Assembly (NCBI GenBank): GCA_003326195.1
Contig: LXQE01000150.1
Coordinates: forward strand, 24,928 to 88,927
DNA length: 64,000 bases
DNA from: Nostoc punctiforme NIES-2108
GTDB taxonomy: Bacteria; Cyanobacteriota; Cyanobacteriia; Cyanobacteriales; Nostocaceae
Direction of reading: 5' to 3'
Both the position numbers and the translations under genes were made by a program. The notes beneath the pieces were generated by a model. It did not search any database. It was given only the letters and a program-made list of their open reading frames with translations, and was not told the origin of the DNA. Below are positions 47,773 through 56,602 of this stretch, in pieces (position 1 is the stretch's first letter; each line of letters begins with the position of its first letter).

Positions 47773-49524
47773 ATGACCAACCACATAATCGGTAAATTAC
47801 TACAAGGGCGTTACCAAGTTGTCCAAAGCCTCGGTGCAGGGGTATTTGGAGAAACATACATTGCTGTAGACGTAGATTATCCAGAGAATCCCAAATGCGT
47901 TGTTAAGCAGATTAAAGTTAGCAGTTCCGAATCCGGCTACTTGGATATGTTGAGGTTACTGTTTCTGACTGAAACCCAAACCTTGAAGCTTCTGGGAAGC
48001 CATGACCAAATTCCTGAATTCATCGCCTGCTTTGAAGAAAACGAGCGATTTTATATAGTGCAGGAGTGTATTGAAGGACATGCGCTGACTGCGGAATTGC
48101 CCATTGACGAATATTTCGGGTGTCTGTGGAGTGAAAGCGAAGTTGTAGAATTTTTGATAGATGTCTTAGCTATTCTAGAATTTGTCCATTCTCAAGGCGT
48201 GATCCATTGCGATATCAAACCGGAAAATTTGATCAGACGTGATAGCGATCGCAAATTAGTTATGATTGACTTTGGCTCAATCCAGTCTATCGATTTTGGC
48301 ATCGGTGCAGAATTGCCCATTTATAGAATTCCCGTCACTTCATTGGGATACATACCGCCAGAACAATTTATTGGTCAAACACAGCCCAACAGTGATATTT
48401 ATGCTTTGGGTATGATTGCTATCCAGGCTTTAACAGGGCTAGAACCACTACAATTAAAAACCGATCCTTCTACTAATGAAATTTTTTGGCGTTCTCAAAA
48501 CACGCCAGTTAACGATTATATAGCTGCTGTTCTCAGCCAAATGATCCGCTATAATCACCAAGACCGCTTTCAGTCTGCGGGTGAAGTGCTGCGGATACTC
48601 AAACAAATAATCTGGGAACCTCAGCCATCAGAAACATTAGAGGGAGATTCTCAATTTTCCCTAGAAGTAGCGAAAAATCCTGCGTCTGGGAAATTATCCC
48701 CATTATTCACAGGAATGAAAGTAGGGCTGGCAGCTAATTCTTTATTGATGGGATTTAGTGTATATTCTTTAGCTAGTACTGCACCTGCGTACTCAGAAAC
48801 AGATACTTTATTTAAAGCAACAAAAGAATATCAAGCAGGAGATTTGAAAGAAGCGATCGCACTCGCTAAATCAATTCCTTCCCACAGCAATGTTTATCCA
48901 GAAGCGCAAGCCACAATTGAAGAATGGCAAGAACAATGGCAAGTAGCTGCACAGCAATACGAAATAGCACAACTAGCTTTTAATGAGAGCAGATGGTCAG
49001 ATGTTCTTCATGCTGCTGCGAAAGTTCCCAAAATTTTATATTGGCAATCTAAAACAGATAAAATAGTTCAGAAAGCATCTGTTAACATTGAAATACAGAC
49101 GCAAGATTTATTAACAAAAGCTTACGAAAGAGCTACCGAAAAAGATTTTTCTGCTGCCTTACAATATCTGCGTCAAATTCCTCAAGAAAGCCATGCAGGT
49201 GCTTTAGTTCAAGACAAGTTAGCTGAATACAATCGAAAGCGGCAGATCAGAGCAGCCTACTTTTTACAGAAAGCCTATAAAAAAGCATCTATTGGTGATT
49301 TTAATCGTGCCGTAAAATTTCTCAGAAATATTCCCCAAGATACTTTAGTTTATGCTCAAGCTCAAGTCAAATTGAATGAGTATACTCAAAAGCAACGCGT
49401 ACTGGCTGACAATCAAAAGATAGCTTCTGCAAAAAGAACAAATTTATTTGCCCCGAAAAGCTCAACTACTCAGGTTGAATATCTTCAAGAAGGAAATTAC
49501 CTTCAAGAAATTAATATTCGGTAA
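47773..49524 (+). CDS. Ser/Thr protein kinase (HCD type) with TPR-like C-terminus
   Basis: 583 residues. Kinase domain about 14-285: glycine loop LGAGVFGETYIAVD (20-33), Lys45, VIHCDIKPENL (143-153) with Cys in place of the usual Arg before the catalytic Asp147, and DFG (166-168). The activation segment ends in TSLGYIPPEQF. A hydrophobic stretch (about 310-335, MKVGLAANSLLMGFSVYSLA) may be one membrane helix. Behind it, three repeats of the type AYERATEKDFSAALQYLRQIPQES look like TPRs. This architecture is common in Nostoc kinases. As a non-RD kinase it probably does not need activation-loop phosphorylation. Confidence 0.9.
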   Translation: MTNHIIGKLLQGRYQVVQSLGAGVFGETYIAVDVDYPENPKCVVKQIKVSSSESGYLDMLRLLFLTETQTLKLLGSHDQIPEFIACFEENERFYIVQECIEGHALTAELPIDEYFGCLWSESEVVEFLIDVLAILEFVHSQGVIHCDIKPENLIRRDSDRKLVMIDFGSIQSIDFGIGAELPIYRIPVTSLGYIPPEQFIGQTQPNSDIYALGMIAIQALTGLEPLQLKTDPSTNEIFWRSQNTPVNDYIAAVLSQMIRYNHQDRFQSAGEVLRILKQIIWEPQPSETLEGDSQFSLEVAKNPASGKLSPLFTGMKVGLAANSLLMGFSVYSLASTAPAYSETDTLFKATKEYQAGDLKEAIALAKSIPSHSNVYPEAQATIEEWQEQWQVAAQQYEIAQLAFNESRWSDVLHAAAKVPKILYWQSKTDKIVQKASVNIEIQTQDLLTKAYERATEKDFSAALQYLRQIPQESHAGALVQDKLAEYNRKRQIRAAYFLQKAYKKASIGDFNRAVKFLRNIPQDTLVYAQAQVKLNEYTQKQRVLADNQKIASAKRTNLFAPKSSTTQVEYLQEGNYLQEINIR

Positions 49525-49617
49525 ATTTAGTAATTCGTAATCACGCTCTCTACGAGATGCTGTATATAGCTTGCGATGGGACAAGGGAAATAACCCATGC
49601 CTAATAGCCTCTACTTT

Positions 49618-50358
49618 TTACCAAGGAACCACACCATTTTCATCAAAAAAACCTCCGCTAGAACCATCATCTGGTAAAGTAGCGAGTCTCACTGCTGCGA
49701 TCGCTCCCTGCTCAACAGTGCGATATCCTTGATATTGATTAATGTCAGTTGCTGTAAAACCAGGATCGGCAGCATTGATTTTAATTGGGGTATCTTTAAG
49801 TTCGGCAGCCAATAAAACTGTGATTGCATTCACTGCTGTCTTTGATGAGTTATAAGCAAGAAGCTTAAAATCAGCGAATTCATAATTTGGATCGGAGTTC
49901 TGAGTCAGAGAACCTAAACTACTTGATAAATTCACTATTCGCCCTGCTTTTGACTTCTTTAAAAGTGGTAACAATGCTTTTGTAACTGCAAACACTCCAA
50001 ATACATTCGTTTCATAAGTATGTCGCAGTGTTTCAATATCAACTTGACTAGGTGGAAGGCGATCGCCATCACTTATTATTCCAGCATTGTTCACCAGGAT
50101 ATCAAGTTTTCCAAATTCACTCTCGATTTGTTTAGCCGCAGAGTCGATTGTTTTTTGGTCACTTACATCAAGTTGAATTGTTCGGGCATGGATCTCGCTG
50201 AAACGAAGTTTATCCGCCGCTTCTTCACCACGTCTTATATCTCTTGCACCAACAAGAACAGTAGCACCTCTAGAACCTAATTGGCGAGCAATCTCATACC
50301 CAATACCTTTGTTTGCACCTGTGATCAGCGCAACTTTGCCTTTTAAATCTTCTGACAT
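49618..50358 (-). CDS. Short-chain dehydrogenase/reductase (SDR)
   Basis: 246 residues, classical SDR: cofactor loop VALITGANKGIGYEIARQLG (the Arg in VGARDIRRG favours NADPH), NNAGI, and the catalytic Ser-Tyr-Lys set in NLSSSLGSL and YNSSKTAV. It resembles plant and bacterial carbonyl (menthone/isopiperitenol-like) reductases. The gene diverges from an aldo-keto reductase gene 302 nt away; the shared spacer has a perfect inverted repeat, suggesting joint control of two carbonyl reductases. Confidence 0.92.
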   Translation of the reverse strand: MSEDLKGKVALITGANKGIGYEIARQLGSRGATVLVGARDIRRGEEAADKLRFSEIHARTIQLDVSDQKTIDSAAKQIESEFGKLDILVNNAGIISDGDRLPPSQVDIETLRHTYETNVFGVFAVTKALLPLLKKSKAGRIVNLSSSLGSLTQNSDPNYEFADFKLLAYNSSKTAVNAITVLLAAELKDTPIKINAADPGFTATDINQYQGYRTVEQGAIAAVRLATLPDDGSSGGFFDENGVVPW

Positions 50359-50660
50359 ATAGCTTCTCTATTTTGCTCGACATTGACAAATGTTACTATC
50401 TTTGAGCAAGTTTAGTATACGAGTCAATACAAAATCCTGATGTAGAGACGCGATAAATCGTGTTTTCAAATACCAATTATCTATACCAATAACCCTTAAC
50501 CCAAGCCTATTGGTATATCAGTAGTGTGTATCAACACAACATTTAAGAGTGATTGGCTGTCGTGTTTGCACCAGTAGTAATTCACACCTGAGATAGCTGT
50601 TGAGAAAATATTTGCAGCGTAAAGTAACAATTGACTCAAAAATTCTTAAAGAAGGTAGAT
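50359..50660. promoter_or_regulatory. Divergent promoter region with perfect 10-bp inverted repeat
   Basis: TATACCAATA at 50482-50491 and TATTGGTATA at 50508-50517 are exact reverse complements, 16 nt apart. They lie between the SDR and aldo-keto reductase genes. The arm length and spacing suit a dimeric regulator's operator, though an old mobile-element end is possible. A GTAGAGACGCGAT half-repeat lies at about 50440. Confidence 0.4.
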
Positions 50661-51617
50661 ATGCAAACCAAACAGCTTGGCAATTCGGAGCTTAACATTA
50701 CCCCAATCGGCTTTGGTGCTTGGGCGATTGGTGGCGGTGAATGGGCTTTTGGTTGGGGAGAGCAAAACGATCAGGAATCGATCGCAGCCATCAATCGCGC
50801 TCTTGATCTCGGCGTTAATTGGATTGACACCGCAGCTATTTATGGTTTAGGGCATTCTGAAGAGGTTGTTGCTAAGGCACTCAAAGGTCGATCTAGTCGC
50901 CCCTACATTTTTACGAAATGCTCAATGATCTGGGATGAAAAGGGCGAAATTGGTCGCAGTCTCAAAGCGGATTCTGTGCGGCGGGAGGTTGAAGCCAGTC
51001 TGCGCCGACTCGACATTGAAACCATCGACCTCTACCAAATCCACTGGCCCAACCCTGACTCAGATATCGAAGAAGGCTGGACAACTCTGGCCAAGCTTAA
51101 GGATGAGGGCAAGGTTCGCTATATCGGAGTTTCCAATTTCAACGTAGAACAGTTGAAACGTATCCAGAAGATTGCACCAGTTACATCATTGCAACCGCCT
51201 TATTCACTGGTGAAGCCTGATGTCGAAAAAGAAATTCTGCCTTTTTGTCAAGAAAATAATATAGGTGTGATTGTATATTCACCTATGCAATCTGGCTTGC
51301 TCACAGGGGCAATTACACCTGAGCGGGTTGCTAATTTCCCAGATAATGATTGGCGCAAAAACAATAGTGAATTTCAGGAGCCACGTCTATCTCGTAACCT
51401 GAAGCTAGTCGAGGTGTTGCAACACATTGGTAAACAACACGATCGCTCCCCAGGTGAAGTAGCGATCGCTTGGACTTTAAATAATCCGGCGGTGACTGCG
51501 GCGATCGTTGGCGGACGCAATCCCAAGCAGGTGGAAGGAATCATTGGTGCTGGAAAATTCCGCCTCAATCAGCAGGAACTAAATGATATTGAAACTTTCC
51601 TGCGCGAGAATCCATAA
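50661..51617 (+). CDS. Aldo/keto reductase
   Basis: 318 residues from ATG 50661 (MQTKQLGNSELNITPIGFGA), preceded by GAAGG. (beta/alpha)8 barrel with the catalytic tetrad placed by family patterns: Asp in WIDTAAIYGLGHSEE with Tyr in the same run, Lys in FTKCSM, His in LYQIHWPNPD. The cofactor end has AIAWTLNNPAVTAAIVGGRNPKQVE. It should reduce aldehydes with NADPH. Divergent from an SDR reductase. A strong stem-loop follows. Confidence 0.93.
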   Translation: MQTKQLGNSELNITPIGFGAWAIGGGEWAFGWGEQNDQESIAAINRALDLGVNWIDTAAIYGLGHSEEVVAKALKGRSSRPYIFTKCSMIWDEKGEIGRSLKADSVRREVEASLRRLDIETIDLYQIHWPNPDSDIEEGWTTLAKLKDEGKVRYIGVSNFNVEQLKRIQKIAPVTSLQPPYSLVKPDVEKEILPFCQENNIGVIVYSPMQSGLLTGAITPERVANFPDNDWRKNNSEFQEPRLSRNLKLVEVLQHIGKQHDRSPGEVAIAWTLNNPAVTAAIVGGRNPKQVEGIIGAGKFRLNQQELNDIETFLRENP

Positions 51618-51637
51618 AATCTCTGGTGGAAAACTTC

Positions 51638-51668
51638 ATAAACCCCACGGCTTGAGTCGGGGGTTTAT
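51638..51668. terminator. Bidirectional terminator ATAAACCCC/GGGGTTTAT
   Basis: Perfect 9-bp stem around ACGGCTTGAGTCG, in a 59-nt gap between two convergent genes (stops at 51617 and 51677). Followed by T-rich sequence on the + strand (TTCATACTTTTATTTTG). Confidence 0.75.
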
Positions 51669-51676
51669 TCATACTT

Positions 51677-52333
51677 TTATTTTGTTGCTACGCCGATAAT
51701 ATGAGGACTAACAATTGGTAATTGCGCATCAAATCGCTCATAATGGATGCTACTAAAACCAGCTTTTCCTAATGCTATCCAAGTTTCTCTATCTGGATGA
51801 CAACCATTACCTATTGCTTTCCAAATCGGACTAACTGTGTTTTGTATTTGTCGCAATAAACTTCCTTGATCTGCGGCGATATGTTCAATAAATAAGAAGC
51901 ATCCACCTGGTTTAAGTACTCTTAAAATTGCCTGTAATGTATAATCTATATTTGGCACTGAGCATAAAAGCAAGGTACTAACAACAGTATCTATACTATT
52001 ATCTTCGGCATCTAACCATTCAGCATTACCAATGCGGAGGTCGATGTTTAAACCTAGTTTTTCGGCTTGTTTTTGGAGAAAAGAATGTGTATCTGCCTTT
52101 GGCTCAATTCCTATCCAATGAATATCTTTAGGATAGTAGGATAAGTTAGTGCCTGTTCCGGGCCCAATTTCTAACACTTTACCTTGGAGATTAGCAAAAA
52201 GAGAATGTTTGCGATCGCTGACAATTTTATCGTATTTGCTGGTACTTGTAGCCATCATCCAGCCAAACAAATGTTTCCCAAGGTTTGCAAAAATCTGATT
52301 TGTTGAATCTCCAATAATTGGGTTTACAGTCAT
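51677..52333 (-). CDS. Class I SAM-dependent methyltransferase
   Basis: 218 residues. SAM motif GKVLEIGPGTGTNLSYYP, then WIGIEPKADTHSFL, motif II DTVVSTLLLCSVPN, and LKPGGCFLFIEHIAADQGS. The pattern resembles the METTL7/UbiE-like group that methylates small hydrophobic or thiol compounds. No signal peptide. Stands alone; substrate unknown. Confidence 0.85.
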   Translation of the reverse strand: MTVNPIIGDSTNQIFANLGKHLFGWMMATSTSKYDKIVSDRKHSLFANLQGKVLEIGPGTGTNLSYYPKDIHWIGIEPKADTHSFLQKQAEKLGLNIDLRIGNAEWLDAEDNSIDTVVSTLLLCSVPNIDYTLQAILRVLKPGGCFLFIEHIAADQGSLLRQIQNTVSPIWKAIGNGCHPDRETWIALGKAGFSSIHYERFDAQLPIVSPHIIGVATK

Positions 52334-53007
52334 TATCTACTTCCTAATTTTTGAGCCTATAAATTGGGGTGCTAAACAACCATTTATTTATAGCCTCAAG
52401 GTACAATACTTCCTGTTTCTTGTACCTCATCCATTAGACTCACCTGATAGGATGAATTTAATTAACGTATTACACGTAGCGACTGACCGTAAGATATCAC
52501 AGAAAGACCAAAATGGTAGATGCGCTACATATAGGGTGATGAGCGATGCCTACGGCGGGCTTTGCCTACGCTATGCTTATACAATTTTGGTTAATCATAG
52601 CTAGAAATTTTTGAATATCCGCTTCGGTTTTATTATCTAACGCGAGAAGTATCCTCATTCCAAATCAGAATTGGCGGATCTTTGACAAGAGTATGGGCGA
52701 TGCTTGTGGTTTTTGTTAGCCTACGCAATTCGCTATGGCTAACCTCCAGTTTTTGACCTCGTTCGTCAACATCTGCGAGGGGTAAGTCAAAGAGATCGCT
52801 GTCTCCTATTTTTAGTATCCCTGCAAAAAGCTAACATAACTGCGGATGTTATAATTTAAAGTGAGTTTTGCAAAACAGCGTTTATTAAACTCCAATCGCT
52901 CTCATGAAGTAAGAGATACCAAATTTGACAGCGGACTTAACTGAAATTGTACAACGAATAGTGACAGAAAAATCAGATGAAAACAATTATTTAATTCAAT
53001 AAAAACT
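52334..53007. other. Spacer with gene debris and repeats
   Basis: 674 nt. It includes Nostoc-type words GCGATGCCTACGGCGGGC...GCCTACGC (about 52543-52570), an ABC-ATPase remnant at 52633-52830 (listed), and a 26-codon frame ending at 53002 with no good start just before the next gene. No intact gene. Confidence 0.55.
52633..52830 (-). pseudogene. Decayed ABC-transporter ATPase fragment
   Basis: An open frame of 66 codons without a start reads ADVDERGQKL, then SIAHTLVKDPPILIWNEDTS. ABC ATPases of the exporter type have VGERGxKLSGGxxQRxxIARTLLKDPPILILDEATS here. The 5' flank and Walker B region remain, with Trp-Asn in place of Leu-Asp, while the SGGQ signature is replaced. Adjacent GCGATGCT/CGCAATTCGCTATGG repeat words suggest repeat insertion helped its decay. 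Confidence 0.5.
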
Positions 53008-54090
53008 ATGAGCTTTAAACTTCAAGCTTTGCAACTTCCAACGCTCCAGAAAAAATCCGAAGGGCTAATTGTAGTTGCTTGGCAAAAATTTCTTTTAGAT
53101 TTCGACTTCCCTATTGCTGCCGTTGATGGAGATTTTGGGAATATTACAGCTCAAGCAACTCGTGATTATCAGACTAGTAATGCTTTAACAGTAACGGGAA
53201 TTGTCGATACTGCTACTTATAAAAAAGCGCTAGAACAAGGTTTTGCAATTTATTTTGCTATCTATACCGATGCTGGAAAAAAATTCTTAGCCTATCTTAA
53301 CTTTGGAGAAAATGAGGTCAAGGACTTACAAAAAAGTTTAACAGCGATCGGTCGTTTGAATCCGCCGTTAGTCGCTGATGGGGACTTTGGCCCTAACAGT
53401 ACAAAAGGACTAGCAGAAACTTATAAAATAAGAGACATCAATTTTCGAGCCGAGTTAGCTCAACAGCTTTCTAATACAACAAAAACCAAGCTTGGCATTG
53501 ATTTAGAGTTGGCTTTAGACAACATAACTGAATACGCCAAAAAATTAAGACAACTACTGAGTGGAAAAGCCTGGGTTAATGTTTTCCCCGACAGCGACTT
53601 AATTGATGATTTAGCTTCTCCCTTCCGTCAAAAAGTACAAGCTTTTGAGCAAGCTTTAAAAAATGCCGGAGCTAATATCAGTGTAGCTTCAGTATTCCGC
53701 CCTTCGGAACGAGCTTATTTAATGCACTATGCTTTCCGTATTAGCAATAATGAAATTGCTGCCAAAAATGTTCCACCTATGCCGAATGTAGATATTAATT
53801 GGCTACATTACACCAATGCTGGTTCTGTCCAAGCTGCTAAAGAAATGGTGTCTGCTTATGATATCGCTTTTCGACCTGTTCTTACCTCTCGTCATACCCA
53901 AAGATTAGCAATTGATTGGGAAATTACTTGGTCAGGAACCTTAAAGATCAAAAACGCTAACGGAACGACACTTAGTATCGATCAGCCACGAACGAGTTAT
54001 GAAAATTCTATTTTATGGCAGGTTGGGCGTTCTTACGGTGTGATTAAATTATCTAGCGATCGCCCCCACTGGTCAAATGATGGACATTAA
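53008..54090 (+). CDS. Peptidoglycan-binding protein with M15-type peptidase-like domain
   Basis: 360 residues, no signal peptide. Two peptidoglycan-binding type 1 repeats: AVDGDFGNITAQATRDYQ (about 37-54) and VADGDFGPNSTKGLAETYK (about 126-144). The C-terminal part (about 185-360) has metal-ligand patterns of VanY/M15 peptidases: SRHTQRLAID (Ser294, His296, Asp303) and DRPHWSNDGH (His354). It probably cuts or binds peptidoglycan peptides, like an endolysin. Lack of a signal fits a phage- or injection-system-type lysin, or non-classical export. I see no strong ribosome-binding site. Confidence 0.72.
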   Translation: MSFKLQALQLPTLQKKSEGLIVVAWQKFLLDFDFPIAAVDGDFGNITAQATRDYQTSNALTVTGIVDTATYKKALEQGFAIYFAIYTDAGKKFLAYLNFGENEVKDLQKSLTAIGRLNPPLVADGDFGPNSTKGLAETYKIRDINFRAELAQQLSNTTKTKLGIDLELALDNITEYAKKLRQLLSGKAWVNVFPDSDLIDDLASPFRQKVQAFEQALKNAGANISVASVFRPSERAYLMHYAFRISNNEIAAKNVPPMPNVDINWLHYTNAGSVQAAKEMVSAYDIAFRPVLTSRHTQRLAIDWEITWSGTLKIKNANGTTLSIDQPRTSYENSILWQVGRSYGVIKLSSDRPHWSNDGH

Positions 54091-54666
54091 TGGCTAGGAG
54101 GAACCGCATATATGGAGAATGCAGTTCCAGAGTTCAAAATGGAATGATTTAAGAAGAATTCAGGAGTGGAGCCAGAAAAGCTCCGCCAAGGCTCCAAAAT
54201 AACTCTTCGTGGGGGATTTATATTTGCGTCTCCCAATCTCTGCATATTCTTTTAGTACGGTAAACCGTATTTGCTCGTTAGTTCACAAAGATTCATTAAA
54301 TTGTTAAGTTTAGTTACATAAATAAGTAAAAAAATGCTGCAAACATTGCTAAAGGGGAGAAATTATGAGAAACAGTAGTATACTTGAAGACCCAGACAAG
54401 CTAGAACAACTTTGCCTTACCGTTAGCGAGTCTTCTCCCAAAGAGAGATGCAAAGGATAACGAGCATCATGAGCCTTACAGCCCGTTGTAGACATTGCTC
54501 AGATTGGGCGAATATACCAGCATTCTTGACCAGTCTTTAATCAAGTTTCTCAAAGCGTTAAGGGAAATAAGGAACAGGGGAAGCAGGGGAAAAGCAATGC
54601 CCCATGCCCCATACCCTATGCCCAATTATTCAAGTTAGTTTTCATTCTTAAGGATTGGTAAAATCT
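54091..54666. other. Spacer upstream of ftsH with small ORF and repeats
   Basis: 576 nt. It contains a 31-codon ORF at 54365-54460 with a strong ribosome-binding site (listed), then a GCTTACCGTTAGCGAGTC-type repeat word, and GCATGCCC-type repeats at about 54593-54622 just before ftsH. No other gene. Confidence 0.5.
54365..54460 (+). CDS. 31-residue ORF, possibly a gene start cut by a repeat
   Basis: AAAGGGGAGAAATT precedes the ATG, one of the best ribosome-binding sites in the window. It reads MRNSSILEDPDKLEQLCLTV, then SESSPKERCKG and stop. From codon 17 on the DNA is a dispersed repeat (CCTTACCGTTAGCGAGTC, CCAAAGAGAGATGC), so the original gene was probably interrupted here. A true mini-protein is the alternative. 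Confidence 0.3.
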   Translation: MRNSSILEDPDKLEQLCLTVSESSPKERCKG

Positions 54667-56535
54667 ATGGCAATTAAAGAACAGCCTAAGTCACCTCGGT
54701 TTCGGATCGTTGCTAATATATTACTGGCAGTATCAGGGTTATTCCTGCTCTTAAATTTATTTTTGCCTGGTTTATTTGCTTCTGGCCCTACTGGTGTTCC
54801 ATATAGCTTATTTATTCATCAAGTTCAAGAAGGGGAAGTCAGCCGCGTTTCCGTTGGTCAAAACCAGATTATCTACCAATTAAAAGCAGAAAATGCCGAG
54901 CCGGCTCAAGTGTTTGCAACAACACCAATCTTTGATTTAGAGTTACCCAAACTGCTAGAAGAAAAGGGAGTTGAGTTCGCAGCTACACCGCCACCCAAGA
55001 ATACTTGGTTTACAACCCTCTTAAGTTGGGTGATTCCACCACTGATTTTTATTGGTATTTGGCAGTTCTTTCTCGCTCGTGGTGGTGGTGGCGGTGGCCC
55101 CCAAGGTGCGCTTTCCATTGGTAAGAGCAAAGCTAAGGTTTACGTTGAAGGCGAATCTGCTAAAATCACCTTTGCAGATGTGGCTGGGGTAGAAGAAGCA
55201 AAAACTGAGTTAGTAGAAATTGTAGATTTCCTCAAGACTCCGGCACGGTTTACGCAAATTGGCGCTAGGATTCCCAAAGGTGTGCTGTTGGTTGGCCCTC
55301 CTGGTACTGGTAAGACACTTTTAGCGAAAGCCGTAGCAGGAGAAGCAGGAGTTCCATTTTTCAGCATCTCTGGTTCCGAGTTTGTAGAATTATTTGTCGG
55401 TGTAGGTTCTTCCAGAGTCCGGGATTTGTTTGAACAGGCTAAAAAACAAGCTCCTTGTATTGTATTTATTGATGAATTGGATGCGATTGGTAAGTCTCGT
55501 AGCAGTAACGGCTTCTACGGTGGTAACGATGAGCGAGAACAAACTCTCAACCAATTACTAACAGAGATGGATGGATTTGCGGCTGGGGATGCAACAGTGA
55601 TTGTGCTAGCAGCTACCAACCGCCCCGAAGTACTAGATCCTGCATTGCTGCGTCCAGGTCGTTTTGACCGCCAAGTGTTGGTAGACCGTCCCGATTTATC
55701 TGATCGTGAAGCAATTCTCAAGATTCACGCTCAAAAGGTAAAATTAGGAGATGATGTAAATTTAAAAGCGATCGCTACTCGTACCCCCGGTTTTGCTGGC
55801 GCAGATTTGGCAAACTTGGTGAATGAAGCCGCATTATTGGCAGCGCGCAATCTGCGTGAAAAGGTTGCTCAAGAAGACTTTGCCGAAGCAATTGAGCGGG
55901 TTGTCGCCGGTTTAGAGAAGAAGAGTCGCGTGATGAACGAGACTGAGAAAAAGATTGTTGCATACCATGAAGTTGGTCACGCAATGGTCGGGGCGCTCAC
56001 AACCGGAAACGGTCGTGTAGAAAAGATTTCGATTATTCCTCGTGGGATGGCAGCTTTGGGCTACACTCTGCAATTACCAACTGAAGACCGCTTTTTGATG
56101 AATGAACACGAACTGCGAGGTCAAATTGCAACTTTGTTAGGTGGGCGTTCCGCCGAAGAGGTTGTGTTTAACAGTATTACCACAGGTGCTTCCAACGATT
56201 TGCAACGAGCAACTGACTTGGCAGAACGGATGGTAACAGCTTATGGAATGAGTAAAGTCTTAGGGCCATTAGCTTATCAACAAGGACAACAAGCAGCATT
56301 CCTGGGTAATGGTGGGGCTAATCCCCGACGCGCGGTAAGTGAAGAAACGTCGAAAGCCATCGATAGCGAAGTCAAGGAAATCGTAGAAACAGCCCACGAG
56401 CAAGCCTTAGAGATTCTCAGACAGAATCGAGACTTGCTAGAAGCGATCGCTACTCAACTCTTAGAAACAGAGGTCATTGAAGGCGAAAAACTGCACAGTT
56501 TGTTGAGTCAAGTTAAACCTGTAACTCATTCGTAA
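54667..56535 (+). CDS. ftsH: ATP-dependent zinc metalloprotease FtsH
   Basis: 622 residues from ATG 54667 (MAIKEQPKSPRFRIVANILL). Two membrane helices (about 15-36 and 104-125) flank a small external domain. Then come the AAA+ ATPase with Walker A VGPPGTGKTLLAKA, Walker B IVFIDELDAIG and the pore residues FVELFVGVGSSRVRD, and the SRH TNRPEVLDPALLRPGRFD. The protease has zinc site HEVGHAMVG. FtsH forms hexamers in thylakoid and plasma membranes and degrades damaged photosystem and other membrane proteins. The YVEGESAKITFADVAGVEEAK run resembles the FtsH1/FtsH4 branch more than FtsH2/FtsH3 by eye. Confidence 0.96.
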   Translation: MAIKEQPKSPRFRIVANILLAVSGLFLLLNLFLPGLFASGPTGVPYSLFIHQVQEGEVSRVSVGQNQIIYQLKAENAEPAQVFATTPIFDLELPKLLEEKGVEFAATPPPKNTWFTTLLSWVIPPLIFIGIWQFFLARGGGGGGPQGALSIGKSKAKVYVEGESAKITFADVAGVEEAKTELVEIVDFLKTPARFTQIGARIPKGVLLVGPPGTGKTLLAKAVAGEAGVPFFSISGSEFVELFVGVGSSRVRDLFEQAKKQAPCIVFIDELDAIGKSRSSNGFYGGNDEREQTLNQLLTEMDGFAAGDATVIVLAATNRPEVLDPALLRPGRFDRQVLVDRPDLSDREAILKIHAQKVKLGDDVNLKAIATRTPGFAGADLANLVNEAALLAARNLREKVAQEDFAEAIERVVAGLEKKSRVMNETEKKIVAYHEVGHAMVGALTTGNGRVEKISIIPRGMAALGYTLQLPTEDRFLMNEHELRGQIATLLGGRSAEEVVFNSITTGASNDLQRATDLAERMVTAYGMSKVLGPLAYQQGQQAAFLGNGGANPRRAVSEETSKAIDSEVKEIVETAHEQALEILRQNRDLLEAIATQLLETEVIEGEKLHSLLSQVKPVTHS

Positions 56536-56568
56536 TTCGTAATTAAGAAAGTCAGATTTCATCCACAG

Positions 56569-56597
56569 AGGTACGCAGAGAAAAACTTTGCGTACCT
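56569..56597. terminator. Bidirectional hairpin AGGTACGCA/TGCGTACCT
   Basis: Perfect 9-bp stem between convergent ftsH and MFS genes (stops at 56535 and 56603), part of a CACAGAGGTACGCAGAGAAA repeat word common in cyanobacterial spacers. Confidence 0.7.
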
Positions 56598-56602
56598 TTG
56601 CG

